64,000 nt of DNA. Source: CAXBBB01 sp963841855. GTDB taxonomy: Bacteria > Bacteroidota > Rhodothermia > Rhodothermales > BA12. The position numbers and the translations under genes are program-made. The notes under the pieces are model-generated. The model searched no databases and was not told where the DNA came from. It worked only from the letters and a program-made list of their open reading frames with translations. Shown in pieces: positions 60,329-64,000 of this stretch. The stretch lies in contig CAWJEJ010000001.1 in assembly GCA_963841855.1 (NCBI GenBank), forward strand, positions 310,001 through 374,000, in the 5' to 3' direction. Numbering within the stretch: position 1 is the first letter of the stretch; each line of letters opens with the position of its first letter.

Positions 60329-60553
60329 GAGGCTGTTTGGTGAAGGTAGCAGAAGGCGAGAGCGAGTTCGGTTGGAGCGGCTCGCAAGACGCGCGAAGCA
60401 GACACTACTGCGTGACCTACGGTTGCGCCAGCTATGGCGATGCAGCGTTACCCCAAAGGGACCGCACAGCGAACGCCGCGAGGCGCTTTCCGAGCCGTTC
60501 ACTACGTGGTCCCTTCGGGTTCGCAGCCCCGTGGCCTTTCGCCAAACGGTCTC
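60329..60553. mobile_element. 225-bp non-autonomous element (MITE) with IS5-type inverted repeats
   Basis: The left end GAGGCTGTTTGGTGAAGG and the reverse complement of the right end, GAGACCGTTTGGCGAAAGG, are imperfect terminal inverted repeats of the kind found on IS5-family (IS1031-like) elements. Direct TCA trinucleotides flank it exactly (60326-60328 and 60554-60556), matching the TNA target duplication of that subgroup. Inside there is no transposase, but there is an imperfect hairpin pairing GGGACCGCACAGCGAACGC with GTTCACTACGTGGTCCC. The right-hand TCA is also the TGA stop codon of the adjacent membrane-protein gene. Confidence 0.6.
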
Positions 60554-60824
60554 TCAGGGACCGACCGATCGTCCGCGCCTCACCAGTGGCAGTACGTCGA
60601 GTGCAGCGGCCGCGATCACGCCCAGAATCGGGACGACGCTCGAGCCGCCTCCGAACACGTTCTCGACTACGCTTATCCAGAGCAGCGTGTAGGGCGCGAC
60701 GATGAACCCGATGACGGGCATCAGGTAGTTATCGAACACGCCCGCGAACCATCCGGTGAGAGCCACTCACCGCGATGGCGATGCGGGGTACGAAGAGCGA
60801 GATCAGAAACGAAACGGGATTCAC
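60554..60824 (-). pseudogene. small two-to-three-helix membrane protein, frameshifted
   Basis: Starting at GTG 60824 the frame reads VNPVSFLISLFVPRIAIAV, then is disrupted by a four-base GTGA tandem duplication near 60766-60773. The next frame continues ALTGWFAGVFDNYLMPVIG, FIVAPYTLLWISVVENVFGG and GVIAAAALDVLPLVRRGRS. Removing the duplication restores an ~88-residue hydrophobic protein. No family is named. The stop TGA coincides with the target duplication of the neighbouring element, so the insertion occurred exactly at its 3' end. Confidence 0.55.
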
Positions 60825-60921
60825 AGGGCCAGGTCGGGTGCAACGGAGCCGTAAGCTACGCCTTCGCGCGGAGCACGGCGCACTGCCCGGCGGTCTCCCC
60901 CTCGCAACTCCACGCCTCGAC

Positions 60922-61984
60922 ATGCTCGACTCGCTCGCCCACCGCCTCGCCCTTGCAGCCGAAGACCTGCTCGACCGCGCCAAGCGCCTGCTGCCCGCCG
61001 ACGAGCGCGCCGCCGTTCTCGCCCCCTACCGCGCCTACGGGACGCCGTCTATCTTCCGCCTGCTGACGCGCGTGCTCCGCGACCCCGGCGACCTCAACGC
61101 CGATGCCGGACAGTCGGCGTTCGACAACCTGCGCGACATGTTCGCCCGGTTCGAGAGCGACGAAATCCCCGGCGTCCTAGTCGAAGCCACGTTTGGCGAG
61201 GCGACGGCCCAAGGCATCAGCGACGAAGAAGGGTACGCGGCGATTCACCTGGACCCGGCCCCGCTCGACCGCACCGCGAGTGGCACCCGGTCACGCTGCG
61301 CACCCATACCGTAGACGGCGGGCGGGCGGACCGGCAGGCCCAGAAGATCGTCGACGTGCTCGTTCCGCACCCGGGCGCCCAATTCGGCGTGATCTCGGAC
61401 ATCGACGACACCGTCTTGCAGACCGACGCCACGAGCCTGATCCGCATGATCCGGACGACGCTGACGGGCAACGTCCACACGCGGCGGCTTTCGAGCACGT
61501 CGGCGAACTCTACGACGCGCTTCGCCGAGCGGCACCGGGCGAGGCGCGCAACCCGTTTTTCTACCTGTCGTCGTCGCCTTGGAATCTGTACGATTTCATC
61601 CGCGACTTCTTGGACCTCAACGGCCTGCCGCGCGGTCCGATCTTGCTGCGCGACCTGGGGCTGGACGAGACCAAGATGCTCAAGACGCCGCACAGCGAGC
61701 ACAAGAGCGAGCACCTGCGCGCGATCCTGACTACCTACCCCGACCTACCCTTCGTCCTGATCGGCGACAGCGGGCAGCACGATCCCGAGATATACGCCGA
61801 CGCCGCCCGCGCCCACCCGGGCCGGATCCGCGCCGTCGTCATCCGCGACGTGAGCAACGACCGTCGCGCCGACGAGGTGCGCACGCACGCCAGCGAACTG
61901 CGCGAGATGGGCGTTCCGCTCGTGTTCTGCGCCGACAGCCGCGACGCGTTTGCACTGCTACGTGAAGAAGGCGTTCTGGTCTGA
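60922..61984 (+). pseudogene. App1/DUF2183-family phosphatidate-phosphatase-like protein with two frameshifts
   Basis: Three frames give one protein. From ATG 60922: MLDSLAHRLALAAEDLLDRA up to APLDRT. Then frame 2: EWHPVTLRTHTVDGGRAD, QKIVDVLVPHPGAQFG and the HAD-type catalytic motif VISDIDDTVLQTDA. Then frame 3: AAFEHVGELYDALRR, FFYLSSSPWNLYDFI, PHSEHKSEHLRAI, FVLIGDSGQHDPEIY, ending at TGA 61984. The breaks fall near 61276-61280 and 61481-61488, and each is repaired by one extra G. Yeast App1 dephosphorylates phosphatidate; the bacterial relatives are uncharacterised. The overall pattern is well preserved, so the gene may be intact in vivo. Confidence 0.72.
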
Positions 61985-62015
61985 ATCGACGGGCCTCGCC
62001 AACCGTTACCCTTCC

Positions 62016-62829
62016 ATGCTTCACGCCCGCCGCTACGATTTGTCCGACGATGCTCCGTGGGTCGTGTTCGTCCACGGCGCGGGCGGCTCGTCGTCGATCT
62101 GGCACCAGCAGATGCGCGCCTTTCGCGAGCGCTACAACGTGCTCATGGTCGACCTGAGGGGGCACGGCGGATCGCAGGTGACCGAGGACGAAGCGATGAC
62201 GCTGGACTACACGTTCGACGCGGTCAGCCAGGAAGTCGTCGACGTGCTCGACCGCGAGGGTATCCCATCCGCGCACTTCATCGGCATCTCGCTGGGCTGC
62301 ATCGTGATCCGCACGATCGCCGAGATGGAGCCCGCCCGCGTCCAGTCGATGACGCTGGGCGGCGCCATCGTCCGGCTCGATCTGCGCTCGCGCCTGCTCG
62401 TCTGGGGCGGCAACATCTTCAAGCGCGTCGTCCCGTTTTTGTGGCTTTACAAGCTGTTCGCCTGGGTCATCATGCCTAGAGCGGCGCACGAGCAGAGCCG
62501 GTCGCTCTTCGTCCGCGAGGCGCGCAAGATGGCGCAGCGCGAGTTCGTCCGCTGGTTTCGCCTGACGACCGAGGTAACGCCCCTGCTGCGCCTCTACCGC
62601 GAGCGCGAACTGGACACGCCGACGCTCTACGTCATGGGCGATCAGGATCATCTCTTCCTCCTCCGCGCGCAAACTGGCCCACGAGCACCTCAAGAGCGAA
62701 CTGCACGTCGTCGAGGACAGCGGCCATGTCGTCAACGTCGACCAGCCCGAGACCTTCAACCGCGTCGCCATCGCGTTCATCGACCGGATCGCGGGAATCG
62801 ATCGAACGTCGGAGTTGCAGGCGGCGTGA
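62016..62829 (+). pseudogene. alpha/beta hydrolase with a C-terminal frameshift
   Basis: From ATG 62016 (MLHARRYDLSDDAPWVVFVH): oxyanion region FVHGAGGSSSIWHQQ, the nucleophile elbow HFIGISLGCIVIRTIAE with the catalytic Ser, and the acidic residue in LYVMGDQDHLFL. The frame is then lost near 62651-62666; the next frame supplies ARKLAHEHLKSELHVVEDSG and the His in HVVNVDQPETFN, finishing at TGA 62827-62829 after SELQAA. The full triad (Ser, Asp, His) is therefore present across the two frames. The substrate is unknown. It follows the App1-like gene by 31 bp in the same direction. Confidence 0.72.
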
Positions 62830-62928
62830 TTCGGACGTGGCAGTGAGAGGAAGCAGTGCAAGCGTCGTCTTTGGCGAGGCAACAGGACGACCCATGCCGC
62901 CGCGCCCGCAGTCCCACAATACAGGCAC

Positions 62929-64000
62929 TCACCCGGTACTCTGCATAGCGGCGGCGATGCCGTTGATGCTCAGTTGGAGCAACTCGCGGTCCTCGTCGGC
63001 CTCTTTTCCTGGGCGTCGGCGGCGCGGATGCGTTCGAGCAGCACGATCTGGACGAAGTTGAGCACGTCGGTGTACGGATTGCGCAGGTCGATCGAACGCG
63101 CGATGGCGCCCGAACCTGCCAGCGGCCGCTCGGTAATCGACTGGAGCAGAGCAGAGCCCTGTTCGAGATCGGCGGCGATGCGGTCGTGGAACGACGGTTG
63201 GGGAGCCAGCGCGTCGTCGTAGCGCGCGGCGATCGACATGCGAGCCCTCGCCATCTCGCGGGCTGCGTTGTCGGCGACGGCGCGCAGGAAGGGCCAGTTT
63301 TGGTAGGCCGCTTTGAGCGAGTCGCGCTCGGCGTCGGTCAGTTCGGCCGCGGCGGCTCCCGTTCCGTACCAGCCGGGGACGGTGTAGCGCGTCTGCGTCC
63401 ACGCAAACACCCACGGGATGGCACGCAGCCCGTCGAACGGGTCGGCGCCCTGCGTCTGGCGGCTGATCGGGCGGCTGGCGATGGGCAGGTTGCCGATGCT
63501 ACCCAGCGGCGTGATGCCGCTGTACCACGGCCAAAAGTCGTCGTCGTGGATGAGCGAGAGGTACGCGTCGGTCGACGTATCGGCCATCCGAGCGACCAAG
63601 TCGATGGCGCCTTGTGGAGCGCGCGTATCCAGCGTCTTGGCCGTGCCGACGATAAGCGCGCTCGCCATCTGTTCGAGGTGACGCATCGCGATGGCGTCCG
63701 AGCCGTAGCGGAACGAGATCACCTCGCCCTGCTCGGTGAAGCGGATGCGCCCGGTCTGAGCCGACGCGGGCTGGGCGAGCATCGCCTGGTTGGCACGTCC
63801 GCCGCCGCGCCCAACCGTTCCGCCGCGCCCGTGGAAGAGGCGCAGGCTAACGCCGAACTCCTCGCACACGTCGCCCAATGCGTTTTGGGCCTGGTGCAGA
63901 CTCCAGTTGGCCATCCAGTAGCCGCCGTCTTTGTTGGAGTCCGAGTAGCCCAGCATGATCTCTTGCAACCCACCGCGCGCCGCCAGTTGGGCCTGCCACA
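62929..64000 (-). CDS. ppc: phosphoenolpyruvate carboxylase, C-terminal part (N-terminus outside the window), frameshifted
   Basis: The gene enters from the right edge and covers roughly the last 350 residues. Seen: LQEIMLGYSDSNKDGGYW, LFHGRGGTVGRGGGRAN (active-site glycine loop), TEQGEVISFRYGS, RAIPWVFAWTQTRYTVPGWY and RNPYTDVLNFVQIVLLERIR. The frame breaks at an A4 run (opposite 63004-63007). Adding one A restores EADEDRELLQLSINGIAAAM and the family-typical end QSTG at TGA 62929-62931. PEP carboxylase makes oxaloacetate from PEP and bicarbonate. The single-base homopolymer loss in such a conserved gene suggests a sequencing error. Confidence 0.9.

Noticed and set aside
60272..60705. Open frames across 60272-60705 on the plus strand
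   Set aside because: They run through the MITE and antisense to the membrane-protein gene; the products are Arg/Ser-rich with no homology signal.

Overview
The window is a GC-rich (roughly two-thirds G+C by eye) bacterial chromosome segment. Several features point to a Gram-negative member of the Bacteroidota/Rhodothermota side of the tree, most likely a Rhodothermales-like lineage. These are C-terminal sorting domains of type IX secretion (T9SS) type on two secreted proteins (6972-8391, 29832-33026), several small outer-membrane barrels, a Bacteroidota-type histone H1-like protein, a DUF3078 protein and a PycTM-type DUF5706 protein. The affiliation is inferred; there is no rRNA in the window. 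One tRNA (Phe, GAA) is present and no CRISPR array is visible.

Layout. 0-8.9 kb: amidinotransferase plus glycosyltransferase, a giant RecB-nuclease/SF1-helicase fusion, a sirtuin, then a twice-frameshifted secreted leucine-rich protein that sits between the real 3' end of the sirtuin gene and a decayed second copy of that 3' end, then tRNA-Phe with its terminator. 9.1-20.7 kb: a tight co-directional cluster built around polyphosphate kinase. It holds a GAF-domain protein, a membrane-anchored metallophosphoesterase, PPK1 fused through a transmembrane helix to a SdiA-regulated-like propeller, an outer-membrane lipoprotein joining a phosphoesterase, a kinase-like region and a beta-barrel, and a DUF5706 membrane protein. 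20.8-22.6 kb: DUF2306 membrane protein and an atypical Nramp-like transporter. 22.6-27.2 kb: a four-gene minus-strand operon for decaprenyl-phosphoryl-arabinose-type donor synthesis and transfer (GT-C, UbiA-type phosphoribosyltransferase, DprE1-like, DprE2-like). 27.5-39.7 kb: recG, secreted choice-of-anchor protein, small outer-membrane protein, mini-lipoprotein, aldehyde dehydrogenase, membrane gluzincin, DUF3078 barrel, histone H1-like protein, degenerate amino-acid kinase. 39.7-47.5 kb: menE, a complete RsbU/RsbW/RsbV-like partner-switching cassette, YbbR protein, two bacterial microcompartment shell proteins with no enzymes beside them, a polysaccharide flippase and a glycosyltransferase. 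47.7-58.6 kb: YfhO, gatC, plsC, outer-membrane protein, membrane MutS-like protein, sugar isomerase-like protein, ftsX, asparagine-synthase-like protein, pheA. 58.8-64 kb: a zinc-ribbon/TPR protein, an HU protein, a small membrane protein, an App1/DUF2183 protein, an alpha/beta hydrolase and the 3' part of ppc. Every one of these six genes is broken by a frameshift. A 225-bp element with IS5-type terminal repeats and a TCA target duplication lies among them.

The most unusual content is the polyphosphate-centred cluster: three polypeptides appear to place phosphate-handling domains in the cytoplasm, the periplasm and the outer membrane. Next are the arabinan-donor operon outside Actinobacteria and the orphan microcompartment shell pair, one of which carries a Rho_N-like tail. 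Frameshifts at nine places (mostly single-base losses in short runs) are as likely to be sequencing or assembly errors as real mutations, and those genes should be read with that in mind.
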